The translations under genes were made by a program, and so were the position numbers. 64,000 bases of DNA, taken from NCBI GenBank assembly GCA_038729485.1, contig JAVYRX010000001.1, positions 124,001-188,000 of the forward strand, given 5' to 3'. Under the pieces are notes generated by a model. That model saw nothing but the letters and a program-made list of their open reading frames with translations. It was not told the origin of the DNA and did not search any database. Source of the DNA: GCA-001856825 sp038729485. GTDB taxonomy: Archaea; Thermoplasmatota; Thermoplasmata; Thermoplasmatales; GCA-001856825. Positions 8,709 through 17,419 of this stretch are shown here, in pieces; the first letter of the stretch is position 1, and every line of letters starts with the position of its first letter.

Positions 8709-9701
8709 TCAGCCCCTTTCCAATTTTGCCCTTTTGCGCTCTAATTCTTCGTCTATGCTCTTTATCTGTTTTTCTGCTTTCTTGTGTGCATCTACAAGCT
8801 CTTTGAGCGATTTTATGTACGCAATCTTGTCTTTAACATACATAGCCCGCTCATTGAGATATTCATCAATGCTAGTATCATATTCCTTAACGTCATTCAA
8901 TATTCTCTGCATAGTTTGGATGCTGAGTCCAAGATTCATTAATTCTTCGAAATATCTATGGACCTTGAGAAATTGGTCCAAACTCAACCCTCTAGAGAAT
9001 ATCGAAGATAATGCTGATCCGACTTCCAAGACCTTTTCCGAATTAAAGTCTACCTGTTTTAATCCGGCAAGAAGCTTCGTCAATTTGTCCTCATCATCAA
9101 CACTTAAATGAAATTCGGAGAACATCTTCTCGACTATGGAAGCTTCTCTTGACATTCTTTTGACCTTATCCTCCAGCGATTGAATTTGTTCTTGCAAGGC
9201 TTCAACCTTTGAAACATTTTCCTGGAGCTGCAATTCCTTCTTCTTTATTTCCCTTTGGAGCTCTTTTCCTCTCTCGACCATTTCATCGAGAGCTTTTGGT
9301 ATCTCCACATAATCAACATTCATGTATTTAGAAAACCTCATCATTTTCTGTGCAGTGTTGAGAAAACGATTCCTGGATTCTTTCTCAAAAGAAGAAAGAG
9401 CATTTACTATTGACACTATCTTTTCGTCTTGTATACCCTTGAAAATTGCGTAGTAATGATATCCCTCTACAAGATCATTTATTGATATCTCCTTTTCCCG
9501 CATCATAGTGGCAATTTCCCTCAGCTCAGCGGCTATATCGGCTCCTGCTTCTAAGTTTATGTAGCCGTCTTTCCATTCCTCGATAGCGTGTTGAATCGAA
9601 TCAAGCGGAATCCTCTCTTCTATGGAAATGTCCTCAGGTCTCATTCCGTTTACGAATTTTACGATGATTCTGTTCTTTTCCTTCAGCGATAACTCTTTCA
9701 C
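8709..9701 (-). CDS. coiled-coil protein with N-terminal HTH-like segment
   Basis: 330 residues. Residues 1-45 (VNGMRPEDISIEERIP and DSIQHAIEEW) look like a small helix-turn-helix. A helical region follows, then a long coiled coil at about 140-205 (heptads in KELQREIKKKELQLQENVSK and ALQEQIQSLEDKVKRM), a helical block, and a second coil at the C terminus. No signal peptide or membrane helix is seen. The layout resembles SMC-like or chromosome-associated helical proteins of archaea, but I do not recognise the family and assign no function. It is convergent with tRNA-Leu. Confidence 0.75.
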   Translation of the reverse strand: MKELSLKEKNRIIVKFVNGMRPEDISIEERIPLDSIQHAIEEWKDGYINLEAGADIAAELREIATMMREKEISINDLVEGYHYYAIFKGIQDEKIVSIVNALSSFEKESRNRFLNTAQKMMRFSKYMNVDYVEIPKALDEMVERGKELQREIKKKELQLQENVSKVEALQEQIQSLEDKVKRMSREASIVEKMFSEFHLSVDDEDKLTKLLAGLKQVDFNSEKVLEVGSALSSIFSRGLSLDQFLKVHRYFEELMNLGLSIQTMQRILNDVKEYDTSIDEYLNERAMYVKDKIAYIKSLKELVDAHKKAEKQIKSIDEELERKRAKLERG

Positions 9702-9778
9702 GTTTTTTTAGAGAAATCTTCTATATAACAGTTATTTAAGACTCCATTCATGAAACGTCAGTTCTCAGGGTAAATTCA

Positions 9779-9898
9779 ATGGCAGAATCTACTAACACGC
9801 AACCAAGATCTAATAAAAAGGAAAATGACGTATTCCATTCCATTAAACAGCTTCTGGAAGTGCTTACGAATATTATTGAGGATTCGATACTATCATAG
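9779..9898 (+). CDS. possible 39-residue microprotein
   Basis: A short frame between the divergent coiled-coil gene and the mtn operon. The N-terminal half is polar and the second half is an amphipathic helix (FHSIKQLLEVLTNIIEDSI). A TATA-like TTATTTAAG at 9732-9740 lies about 40 bp upstream; the ribosome site is weak. It is not recognised and could be chance; it would need to be conserved in relatives to count as a gene. Confidence 0.35.
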   Translation: MAESTNTQPRSNKKENDVFHSIKQLLEVLTNIIEDSILS

Positions 9899-9924
9899 GA
9901 TGAAAAATCTTTAGTCTGCCCCGG

Positions 9925-10650
9925 TTAGCAGATCGCAGAAAAATCTACCACACTCTCGCCATCACTTGCTTGTTTTGGATCCCTGCTGACCAATAATGAT
10001 CTTAGCCCGGCCTTACTTGCAGCGCGGATCTCATCCATAGAATCGGAGAGAAATAAGACATCGCCAGGTTTAATGGCTATTTCTTCGGCTATCCTTTGAT
10101 AGCTCATCGGGTCCTTCTTGCTTCCGATCTTCGTATCAAAGAATCTATTTATATAAATGGTCAGGTCCCCATATTCAGTTGTACTGAAAAGTAGTTTCTG
10201 AGATAATTCACTACCAGATGAATATATGGCGACTATCTTTCCCTCAACACTCCATTTCTTCAATGCTATCGGAACATCCGGATACACTTCCCCCCTCAGC
10301 TCGCCGTTTCTGTATCCCTCTTGCCAAATCAAACCCTCAATATCCTTCAGCGGGCCAGCTTTGCTGTCTTTATCCATGAGCCAAAGTACGTATTGGTACA
10401 AACTCTCAGAACCATATCCTTTAACAGTGGTTTCTCTAAGGGTGAATTCCCCAGAACTGACGTCGCTTAACATCATCTTCCAAAGTTCTGATAAAGCTTC
10501 ATTTGTCCCTCTAGATTCAATGTTCTTTTCTATAAAATATTTCATCCTTTCTCGTGCATAACCGAAAAGTGTGATGTGGACAAATTCAATGGGCGTAGTT
10601 GTACCTTCAATATCCAAGAGAATCGCAAGACACTTCTGTGACATTCGCAT
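9925..10650 (-). CDS. mtnC: enolase-phosphatase E1 (methionine salvage)
   Basis: HAD-family enzyme that enolises and dephosphorylates 2,3-diketo-5-methylthiopentyl-1-phosphate. HAD motif I is ILLDIEGTTTPIEF (Asp13 and Glu15), motif II IYSSGS, motif III the Lys in DTKIGSKKDP, and motif IV LFLSDSMDEIRAA. The length of 241 fits the MtnC family. A second ATG two codons in (10644) is an alternative start. It is the last gene of a three-gene operon, 7 bp after mtnD. MtnC is better known from bacteria and eukaryotes than from archaea, so acquisition by transfer is possible. Confidence 0.92.
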   Translation of the reverse strand: MRMSQKCLAILLDIEGTTTPIEFVHITLFGYARERMKYFIEKNIESRGTNEALSELWKMMLSDVSSGEFTLRETTVKGYGSESLYQYVLWLMDKDSKAGPLKDIEGLIWQEGYRNGELRGEVYPDVPIALKKWSVEGKIVAIYSSGSELSQKLLFSTTEYGDLTIYINRFFDTKIGSKKDPMSYQRIAEEIAIKPGDVLFLSDSMDEIRAASKAGLRSLLVSRDPKQASDGESVVDFSAIC

Positions 10651-10657
10651 TCAGCCT

Positions 10658-11215
10658 TCATCTTCCTCTATTAATATAAGTCGGGCCGAAACAAACTGGC
10701 ATGTAATTACCATGAACGCCGTTTTCGACGTAGTAGGGGGTCCAACCAGACATATCCTGGAATAACCTTACAGCTTTAATTCTACGGTCGTCGCATAACT
10801 CGAACCAGTGACTCATCCCTTTCGGAATTCTTAACATATCTCCGGGTTCTACGACAACGGCAATAACTTCTTTGCCCTCTGGATGTATGTGAAAAATTCC
10901 GTGACCCAGAACAGTAAATCTGACTTCGTCCTCACTGTGATAATGCTCCTTCTTAAATTTATTAAGCATATCATCAAGCCCTGGAGTTGAAGAGTTTATG
11001 TCGATGACGTCAGCCGTCACATATCCGCCTCTTTTTTTCAGGCTTTCAATCTCATAATTATAAATGGTCAAAATATCAGTGGCTGTCGTTAATTCGTTTA
11101 TGCCATCCTTTATTTGCCAATGCTCATAGTCTACACCGACCTCTTTAAGGAATCCCTTGGCCACTTCGGGATCAGCGATTTCCTTCTTAAGATCAGGAAT
11201 CTTAACGATTACCAT
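10658..11215 (-). CDS. mtnD: acireductone dioxygenase
   Basis: Cupin metalloenzyme that cleaves the acireductone with O2, giving formate and the keto acid precursor of methionine when iron is bound. Metal ligands sit in the usual places: HYHSEDEVRFTVLGHG (His, His, Glu) and KGMSHWFEL (His) at about residues 92-137, with the conserved HIHPEGKE between. Length 185 is normal. It lies between mtnB (2 bp away) and mtnC (7 bp). The reaction needs oxygen, in line with an aerobic or facultative host. Confidence 0.94.
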   Translation of the reverse strand: MVIVKIPDLKKEIADPEVAKGFLKEVGVDYEHWQIKDGINELTTATDILTIYNYEIESLKKRGGYVTADVIDINSSTPGLDDMLNKFKKEHYHSEDEVRFTVLGHGIFHIHPEGKEVIAVVVEPGDMLRIPKGMSHWFELCDDRRIKAVRLFQDMSGWTPYYVENGVHGNYMPVCFGPTYINRGR

Positions 11216-11217
11216 GG

Positions 11218-11910
11218 TCAGTCCTCCATTATTGCCCCAATTCTCATTCCAGAAGTTCTTGTATTGATAGACCCCATCCTTAAGATCACCTCAAGGAGGA
11301 ATTCTAAAATCTCAACATGCCTTACGGTATCGTCAATAGTCGACCCCCACGTATATAACCCGTGTCCACTAAGAAGTATGGCATGTAAACTCCCGTTCTT
11401 TTCAAGTATGTCCCTTACAGATTTAGATAAGCTCAATACGTCCTGAGAGTTCTCAATTATGGGGATAATTTCGATATGCTTATGCGTGCTTACGTTTTCA
11501 AGTCCCTTGAGCATCTCTAGACCCGTGATGGTTAAGTTCCCATCCTGCAAATGTTCTAACGATAATATGGTGGAAGGTATTGAATGAGTGTGAATGACCG
11601 ATTTGCAGCCCAGTACATTAATTATCGAAAGGTGGATCTGAGTTTCTGCAGATGGTTTTCCTGACCCATTTATTACGTCGCCGGACCCATTAATCTCAAG
11701 AAAACCTGACTCATCGAGCTGCCCTTTGTTTATGCCGCTCTTTGATATAGTAACTCTTAATGGATTCTCCCCAGTAACGGCACTTAGATTCCCGCCAGTT
11801 CCTAAAAGCCAACCGTGCAAATAGAGCTGAGATGCCGCAGCTGCTAGACGACGCGATGCTTCGCGAAAAGTAGGAGCACCTTTTTTTCCAGGTACGTTGT
11901 CAGTGATCAT
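11218..11910 (-). CDS. mtnB: methylthioribulose-1-phosphate dehydratase
   Basis: Class II aldolase-fold zinc enzyme and first gene of the salvage operon; it removes water from 5-methylthioribulose-1-phosphate. Family marks are LLGTGGNLSAVTGENPL near the N terminus, the zinc pair in VIHTHSIPST, and the later SGHGLYTWG His. The frame extends 14 codons upstream, but those are poor protein and overlap a TATA-like region. ATGs at 11910 and 11916 lie just below a GAGGGGG sequence, and the first is used here. mtnA and a nucleosidase or phosphorylase for the upstream steps are not in the window. Confidence 0.92.
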   Translation of the reverse strand: MITDNVPGKKGAPTFREASRRLAAAASQLYLHGWLLGTGGNLSAVTGENPLRVTISKSGINKGQLDESGFLEINGSGDVINGSGKPSAETQIHLSIINVLGCKSVIHTHSIPSTILSLEHLQDGNLTITGLEMLKGLENVSTHKHIEIIPIIENSQDVLSLSKSVRDILEKNGSLHAILLSGHGLYTWGSTIDDTVRHVEILEFLLEVILRMGSINTRTSGMRIGAIMED

Positions 11911-12254
11911 AAACATTCGCCCCCTCATTAAGAAGTAAATGATTTTCTGCAATCAAACAATCGCAAGATCTCGAAGGGAATCCAAGGATGGTGTCAGGTG
12001 CTGCATCCCTCTCAAATGATCGTTTCACATGAGTTATGAGTTTACTGTTAGTCATAAATTTTGTTAATAATATGCGTACTTATTTCAAGATTTTGTTTCT
12101 TCAATTAAGACTTTTAAGGAACCTTATCTTCTCAGGGCATGACAAAAATGGCCCCGAGCATTAGATAGGCTATATAGCTTCATCCGAAAGATGATGTCGA
12201 GATTTCGGTAGAGCTTATGCCAAAATATTTTACTGCTGAAAACTTCACGCGAGG
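11911..12254. other. intergenic region between mtn operon and MBL gene
   Basis: About 340 bases between divergent genes. It should hold the promoters of mtnB (minus) and of the MBL hydrolase (plus). For the latter an AAATATTTT stretch near 12223-12231 lies about 25-30 bp above the ATG at 12255. The AT-rich block at 12050-12120 may also be regulatory. I see no ORF or RNA gene in it. Confidence 0.5.
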
Positions 12255-12875
12255 ATGAGAGTAACGAAGATAGTAGTAGGCCCGTTAGCCACTAACTGTT
12301 ACCTGGCAGAGAGCGATGGCCAAGCTGTAATCATTGATCCGGGAGCGGAACCGGAAACGATTCTCTCCTTCATTGAAAATAATGGTATTGAGCCAAAGAT
12401 CATCCTAGCCACTCATGGTCATTTTGATCATATCCTGGCTGTTTCAGAACTTAGGGAATATCTGCATATACCTTTCATTATGAGCATTAAGGATACCTTT
12501 CTGGTAGATCAATTTCGAGAAAGCGTAAAAAAGTTTTTGAATATGGACATTGAAAAAATTCCTAAACCTGATAGCTTCATTTCAGGGGGCTCCAGGATAT
12601 CTATTGGAAGTGAAACGATAATAGTCCTGGAAACACCTGGACACACACCTGGAAGCTGCAGCTTCAGGAGTGGAAATGTTTTATTTACCGGTGATTTCAT
12701 ATTTAGGGGATCAATAGGCAGAATGGATTTTGGAGGATCGAAAGATGATATGCGTTCCAGTTTGAAGATTTTGCTGGAAATGGATAACGACGTTTTGATC
12801 TACCCTGGGCACGGTCCTGAAAGTTCCATCGGAAGAGAAAAGAATCAGAATCCATTTATCCTGGGGGAATTTTAG
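12255..12875 (+). CDS. metallo-beta-lactamase fold hydrolase (glyoxalase II-like)
   Basis: 206 residues with the full binuclear metal motif set: THGHFDH (residues 54-60), the His in ETPGHTPGS, the Asp of FTGDFIFRGSIGRMDF and YPGHGPESSIGREKNQNPF at the end. The short length and the GRMDF/GPESSIG signatures match the glyoxalase II-like (YcbL-type) thiolester hydrolases rather than beta-CASP nucleases. The substrate is unknown. GCGAGG precedes the ATG and a TATA-like box is about 25-30 bp upstream. Confidence 0.88.
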   Translation: MRVTKIVVGPLATNCYLAESDGQAVIIDPGAEPETILSFIENNGIEPKIILATHGHFDHILAVSELREYLHIPFIMSIKDTFLVDQFRESVKKFLNMDIEKIPKPDSFISGGSRISIGSETIIVLETPGHTPGSCSFRSGNVLFTGDFIFRGSIGRMDFGGSKDDMRSSLKILLEMDNDVLIYPGHGPESSIGREKNQNPFILGEF

Positions 12876-12880
12876 GAAAA

Positions 12881-13147
12881 TCAATATAGCAATTCAGATA
12901 CTCTTACTGCTTTACCTTCCGTAAGGATGTAAATCTCATCCTCAAAATCTGCATCTACCGTAATTCCTTTGCTTTTTCCTGTAGAAATGAGAAACATGCT
13001 CTTCTTATTTTTTCCAGATAACATTAGTCTGTATTTATTCGTCAACTTTCCCTCACTCTCGTATCCATACAATACGAATTTCCCAGAGTCTACATAAATT
13101 CTCTTTTCTATCTTTCCTTGCTTCGTCAATGTCTCATATTTTTCCAT
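12881..13147 (-). CDS. small beta-rich protein of unknown function
   Basis: About 88 residues, no cysteines, alternating beta-strand pattern (EKRIYVDSGKFVLYGYES; DEIYILTEGKAVRVSEL). No family recognised. An upstream in-frame ATG at 13183 exists, but a TATA-like ATTATTTATC (minus strand, about 13168-13177) lies some 21-30 bp above 13147, which supports the shorter product. It is convergent with the MBL gene, 5 bp away, and divergent from the CDGSH gene. Confidence 0.6.
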   Translation of the reverse strand: MEKYETLTKQGKIEKRIYVDSGKFVLYGYESEGKLTNKYRLMLSGKNKKSMFLISTGKSKGITVDADFEDEIYILTEGKAVRVSELLY

Positions 13148-13237
13148 ATTTCCAAATAATTTTGAATGATAAATAATGTTCATTTATGATAACTTAAGTC
13201 TACAAAATTATTTTAAGTAAGTTACAATTAACTACAT

Positions 13238-13501
13238 ATGAGGATCGTAACGCATGAAAGAACTGGACCTTATAAGATAAAAATTAAGGACGTTCCGGGT
13301 GCTGACAAAATAGATGACAAGTCCAAGCTGTTGGAATATGAGATACATATATGCGGATGCGGACTTTCGCACGACAAGCCTTTCTGCGACGGAAGTCACA
13401 GAATTACCAGGGACGAAGACCCGTCAAAGATTTACGTATATACGCACAACAAAGAAAGAATAACACTTGATAAATATTATAACACAGAAGAAAAGATATG
13501 A
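13238..13501 (+). CDS. CDGSH-type iron-sulfur protein
   Basis: An 87-residue protein with one CDGSH motif: CGCGLSHDKPFCDGSH at about residues 39-54, supplying three Cys and one His for a labile 2Fe-2S cluster as in mitoNEET-type proteins. No membrane anchor. The stop overlaps the pirin start (ATGA), so the two are coupled. A redox or cluster-transfer role is likely; the partner is unknown, with pirin the natural candidate from position. Confidence 0.9.
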   Translation: MRIVTHERTGPYKIKIKDVPGADKIDDKSKLLEYEIHICGCGLSHDKPFCDGSHRITRDEDPSKIYVYTHNKERITLDKYYNTEEKI

Positions 13502-14373
13502 GGGGAACGGACGCCCTTTCACCGTACGTCCTTAAGGGGTCGGAAGTCAGGGACGGGGCAGGAGTAAGAATAACGCGCTTGTTCGGGAGTAGCGGTACCT
13601 TCAGTTTAACTGACCCGTTTCTTCTTCTCGATTTTTTCGGTTCAAAAAATCCTGAAGACTACTTAATGGGTTTTCCCTGGCATCCTCACAGGGGCATAGA
13701 AACCCTTACCTACCTAGTGAGCGGGAGCGTCGAGCATGAAGATAGCTTAGGGAACAGTGGAAAGCTCTTGCCTGGAGAAATTCAGTGGATGACTGCTGGC
13801 AGCGGGATTTTTCATCAAGAGATGCCAAAGCCGCTGGGAAGTAATCCCGAGATGATGGGATTTCAGTTGTGGATAAATCTGCCCAAGAGCAGAAAGCTTT
13901 CAAAACCTGTTTACAGGAATGTCAGCGTCTCAAAATTGAAGAATTTAAGATTTGAAGGGAATGACGTAAAAATAATATCAGGTTCCTTCCTTGATAATCC
14001 AAGCGAAGCTGTAGAAAATCATCCTCTAAAGATTGAATATTTCGACATTGCTTCAAACGGAACTCCTCTGACAATAAGACAAAGACCGGGTTTTACTTCC
14101 TTAGTTATACCTATGGAAGGAGAAGTATACGCCAACGGCATTATGATAAAAGGAGGCGAAACTGGGGTCTTTTCCGGAGACGAAAAATCTATAGAAATAA
14201 AGAGCGGCCACAGATCAAGGTACATATATATTTCAGGCATGAAGACAAAGGAAAACATAGCGTGGTATGGCCCCATCGTTATGAATAGCTGGGAAGAAAT
14301 TGAAGAAGCCTTCAAAGATCTTCAAAACGGAAAATTCGTAAAGGATTCAAGCCCCGCATTTTTTTCGTATTGA
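13498..14373 (+). CDS. pirin family protein
   Basis: 291-residue bicupin. The N-terminal cupin has the pirin metal set HPHRGIETLTYLVSGSVEHED and TAGSGIFHQEMP (two His, one His and one Glu). The C-terminal cupin (from about residue 180) lacks such ligands, as usual in the family. Bacterial homologues can act as quercetinases or bind metabolic enzymes, but the archaeal role is not known. It is translationally coupled to the CDGSH gene upstream. Confidence 0.9.
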   Translation: MRGTDALSPYVLKGSEVRDGAGVRITRLFGSSGTFSLTDPFLLLDFFGSKNPEDYLMGFPWHPHRGIETLTYLVSGSVEHEDSLGNSGKLLPGEIQWMTAGSGIFHQEMPKPLGSNPEMMGFQLWINLPKSRKLSKPVYRNVSVSKLKNLRFEGNDVKIISGSFLDNPSEAVENHPLKIEYFDIASNGTPLTIRQRPGFTSLVIPMEGEVYANGIMIKGGETGVFSGDEKSIEIKSGHRSRYIYISGMKTKENIAWYGPIVMNSWEEIEEAFKDLQNGKFVKDSSPAFFSY

Positions 14374-14418
14374 AATTGCAAGGCTAAGGATAATATGCGC
14401 TAATAGGTTACCCATTTT

Positions 14419-15342
14419 ATGAAGACGATGATCACATTCCAGATAGAAGAAGAATACAAGAGAATGGGTGAGGAGATTCTTGGAAAGGATAACCTAATTT
14501 CAAGCCCAGAACAGGGAAAACCAGAGATACTCCTTGTGAGGGATAATTCTTTTATTCGGTACGACAGTGCTAAGTTCATACAGACTACAACTGCTGGTAC
14601 GGACAACATCGATATGAGCTCAATACCAAATGACGTTACAATAGCAAGCAATGCCGGGGCATACTCTATTCCAGTAGCTGAGCATGTGTTCGCAATAATT
14701 CTAGAGAGAAGCAAAAAAATATCTAAGTTTCTGTCAGACACCAGGTTGGGTCTGTTCAGGCCCGAGAGCACACGACCCCTCTATGGCAAGACTATAGGAA
14801 TTGTTGGATATGGAGGCATAGGTAGCAGGGTGGGACAAATCGCAAAGTCTTTCGGAATGAATGTTACTGCTATTGGAAGAAGCTTCAGGGATAGCAATGC
14901 AGATGTTTTTTTAGGCCTTGAGTCCATAAATGAAGTATTTTCCAAGTCAGATTACATCGTAATATCGATACCTCTCACCTCGAACACTATAGACCTCATA
15001 GGAAAAGAGCAGCTTGAGAATGCAAAGGAGAACTGCATGATAGTTAACGTGGCGAGGGCGGAGATAATAAAAATGGAAGACATGCTTGAATTTTTGGAAA
15101 GGAGGCGGGATGTTAGCTACCTGACAGATGTGTGGTGGGGAGAGCCCATTCTCAGGAATACAAGCAGGGAAAACATTGTAGTCACACCCCATGTGGCTGG
15201 CGGTTTATCTCCGGAATTTAAAAGGATAGCTTTCAAAGAGGCGTTTACAAACATAAAGCGTTATGCAGACGGAAAGGCGCCTAGGAACATCGTAAAGAGA
15301 GAGGAAAGCGTGTATTTTCAAAGAGAAAGACTTGGAGTCTGA
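14419..15342 (+). CDS. D-2-hydroxyacid dehydrogenase
   Basis: 307 residues of the NAD-dependent D-isomer-specific dehydrogenase family. The Rossmann loop is GIVGYGGIGSRVGQ near residue 125. Catalytic Arg lies in VNVARAE, Glu in the VWWGEP region and His in TPHVAGG. After the loop, AIGRSF suggests NADP rather than NAD (Arg instead of an acidic residue); this is inference. The substrate (glyoxylate, hydroxypyruvate or another keto acid) cannot be told. It lies 45 bp after pirin and may be its own unit. Confidence 0.87.
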   Translation: MKTMITFQIEEEYKRMGEEILGKDNLISSPEQGKPEILLVRDNSFIRYDSAKFIQTTTAGTDNIDMSSIPNDVTIASNAGAYSIPVAEHVFAIILERSKKISKFLSDTRLGLFRPESTRPLYGKTIGIVGYGGIGSRVGQIAKSFGMNVTAIGRSFRDSNADVFLGLESINEVFSKSDYIVISIPLTSNTIDLIGKEQLENAKENCMIVNVARAEIIKMEDMLEFLERRRDVSYLTDVWWGEPILRNTSRENIVVTPHVAGGLSPEFKRIAFKEAFTNIKRYADGKAPRNIVKREESVYFQRERLGV

Positions 15343-15369
15343 AAAACATTTTAATTAATTGGTCGATGA

Positions 15370-16011
15370 ATGAAAATGGATCCAAACTACACAAAAGTTA
15401 AACGACATCCGGAGAGAGCTAGCTACGAAAAAACGTTGCTTCTAGAAATTCTCAGAAATAACTTTGTATGCGAAGTTTCATTTCAAGAGGATGGGCAGCC
15501 TTTCATCATTCCAATGTCTTATTACAACGACAGTGATTTCATATACCTCCATGCAGCACCTTCTTCAAGAATAGCTACTCATCTTCGTCAAGGAGATAAA
15601 ATCTGCATTTCAGTCCTTGAAATAAACGGAATAGTAATCGCGAAAGGCATGGCTGACAATTCTATAAACTACAGGTCCGTGATCATATATGGCAGGACGA
15701 AGGAAGTTATGGACAAGGAAGAAAAGATTAACATGTATGCAGAGTGGATCGATAGGATGCTCCCTGGCAGGCGTACGAATACTGAAATGCCAAATGAAAG
15801 GGAGATACAGAATGTCTCTGTCTTCAAAATGCCTATGGACAAATTCTCAATAAAGATAAGAAACGGTGGACCAATTGAGAACAGAACCGATCCTAAAATA
15901 TGGTCCGGAGTCATTCCAATCTTCAGGGCATTTGGAAAACCTACCTACTCTAGCGGTGACACTCCGGACTACGTTAAAAGGATCATAGATAATAACAACA
16001 AGATCTGCTAG
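15370..16011 (+). CDS. FMN-binding split-barrel protein (PNPOx/NimA-like)
   Basis: 213 residues with the pyridoxamine-5'-phosphate-oxidase-like split barrel: EVSFQEDGQPFIIPMSYY, DSDFIYLHAAPSSRIATHL and RSVIIYGRTKEV. The HAAPSSRIATHL segment is the usual FMN phosphate contact of NimA-type proteins. The C-terminal part (DKFSIKIRNGGPIENR) is typical of the group. Substrate unknown. It starts 28 bp after the dehydrogenase and is probably cotranscribed. Confidence 0.82.
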   Translation: MKMDPNYTKVKRHPERASYEKTLLLEILRNNFVCEVSFQEDGQPFIIPMSYYNDSDFIYLHAAPSSRIATHLRQGDKICISVLEINGIVIAKGMADNSINYRSVIIYGRTKEVMDKEEKINMYAEWIDRMLPGRRTNTEMPNEREIQNVSVFKMPMDKFSIKIRNGGPIENRTDPKIWSGVIPIFRAFGKPTYSSGDTPDYVKRIIDNNNKIC

Positions 16012-16237
16012 AACTTTAGTAACCTTTTCCTATCATCCGTTATGATAAGAACTTGCTCATGAAACCGTTAAGTAGACCATCGAACCCAAAATGTTCAGTC
16101 CAACACAGAAAACATTTCACTACAAATTACTGAAAAATTATATATGAGCAACGCAATGAACGCACCTGGAAAATGGTTAATATACTAAGCAACGCTACAT
16201 TGAGGATTTACCCCTACCTGGGGGAGGGCAAACTATA

Positions 16238-17419
16238 ATGCTCAACCTCATTGAGTCAATTCTTATCTTGTTAGCCCTTGCAATAGCCATTGGGGAGATT
16301 TTCAATGCAATTCACCTTCCAGAGGTAGTGGGGGCAATAATAGCTGGGATAATTTTGGGACCTGCGCTGCTGGGCATTCTCGTCCCTAATGACGAACTTT
16401 CAACGATCAGTACAATAGCGCTGTTCTTCATAATATTACAAATTGGAATTGAGGCATCTGCAGATATATTTTCACTCAGCCTAGGGTATATGGTGAGATT
16501 TGCTTCATTTGCGTTCATTATTCCGCTCATAATAATGACTATAGGAGGTGATTTCTTATTTAAAATTGGTTATATACAATCCTTCAGCACATCTTTAGCA
16601 ATAGCAATACCTTCAATATCAATAACGTCTGTCCTGCTGTTAAGATCTGGGCTAATAAAGATTGACGATGGCAGGAGACTGCTAGGCGGAGTTGCTTTTA
16701 GCGATCTAATCGCTTTCATAATTCTAGCGTCAATGAGAAGCTCACCTGAGAAAATATTGGAAATAGCTACATTTCTAACGCTTTTCATAATTTTTCTGTG
16801 GGCACTTGACAGGTACCTTAAGCTCAGATCTGAAGGTTTAATTAAAAGCGCTGAAAATTTCATCGAACATAGAGAAGGCCTCTTGTTTGCCGTTGTTATT
16901 GTGATGGGTCTGGCTGTCTCTTCGTTGTTTGAATACATCGGGATAACATTTGTTCTTGGTGCATTCTTTTCTGGACTCATCATACACGAGAATACCGTGG
17001 GGGAGAGAGTACATGGAACCCTTATGAGAACGTTCTCCCGCATCAATAGCAGCTTCTTCATACCAGTGTTCTTCAGTATATCCGGACTCCTAGTTACGAG
17101 GATCTCCCTACACCTCGTTCCATTAACTGTTTTTTTCATCCTTGTAACTTCGTTAGTGGGAGGAACATTCACCTACTTTATAGCTAGACGGTATCTTAGG
17201 GGAATTAATTCAAGCACTGCGGTTGGCATTTTTGGTGGAAGGGGCGCAGTTGGGGTAATCATTGCTTCCCTATCTTTGGGAAGGGGATTAATTAACAACG
17301 ATTTGTATTCGTCGGCAATACTTGCGACTGTGGTCATGGCCATTGTCTTTACCTTCATTTTTGATCTTTCCTTTAACCGTGAAAATAAAAATATTAAGCC
17401 CTTACCCCGATACCCGTAA
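16238..17419 (+). CDS. cation:proton antiporter, CPA2/Kef type
   Basis: 393 residues, about 12-13 membrane helices. It shows the Kef/NhaS signatures LPEVVGAIIAGIILGPALLG near the N terminus and GGRGAVGVIIASLSLGRG near residue 330. No C-terminal RCK domain. It is expected to exchange Na+ or K+ for protons and help pH balance. A GGGGGAGGG ribosome site lies about 10 bp above the ATG, and a TATA-like TTAATATAC (16176-16184) is some 55 bp upstream, leaving a short leader. The last 26 bp overlap the convergent APC gene. Confidence 0.88.
   Translation: MLNLIESILILLALAIAIGEIFNAIHLPEVVGAIIAGIILGPALLGILVPNDELSTISTIALFFIILQIGIEASADIFSLSLGYMVRFASFAFIIPLIIMTIGGDFLFKIGYIQSFSTSLAIAIPSISITSVLLLRSGLIKIDDGRRLLGGVAFSDLIAFIILASMRSSPEKILEIATFLTLFIIFLWALDRYLKLRSEGLIKSAENFIEHREGLLFAVVIVMGLAVSSLFEYIGITFVLGAFFSGLIIHENTVGERVHGTLMRTFSRINSSFFIPVFFSISGLLVTRISLHLVPLTVFFILVTSLVGGTFTYFIARRYLRGINSSTAVGIFGGRGAVGVIIASLSLGRGLINNDLYSSAILATVVMAIVFTFIFDLSFNRENKNIKPLPRYP

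Noticed and set aside
16214..16230. Small CCCC/GGGG hairpin above the antiporter ATG as a riboswitch
   Set aside because: Only a 4 bp stem, and its 3' arm is simply the G-rich ribosome site; too weak to claim a switch.
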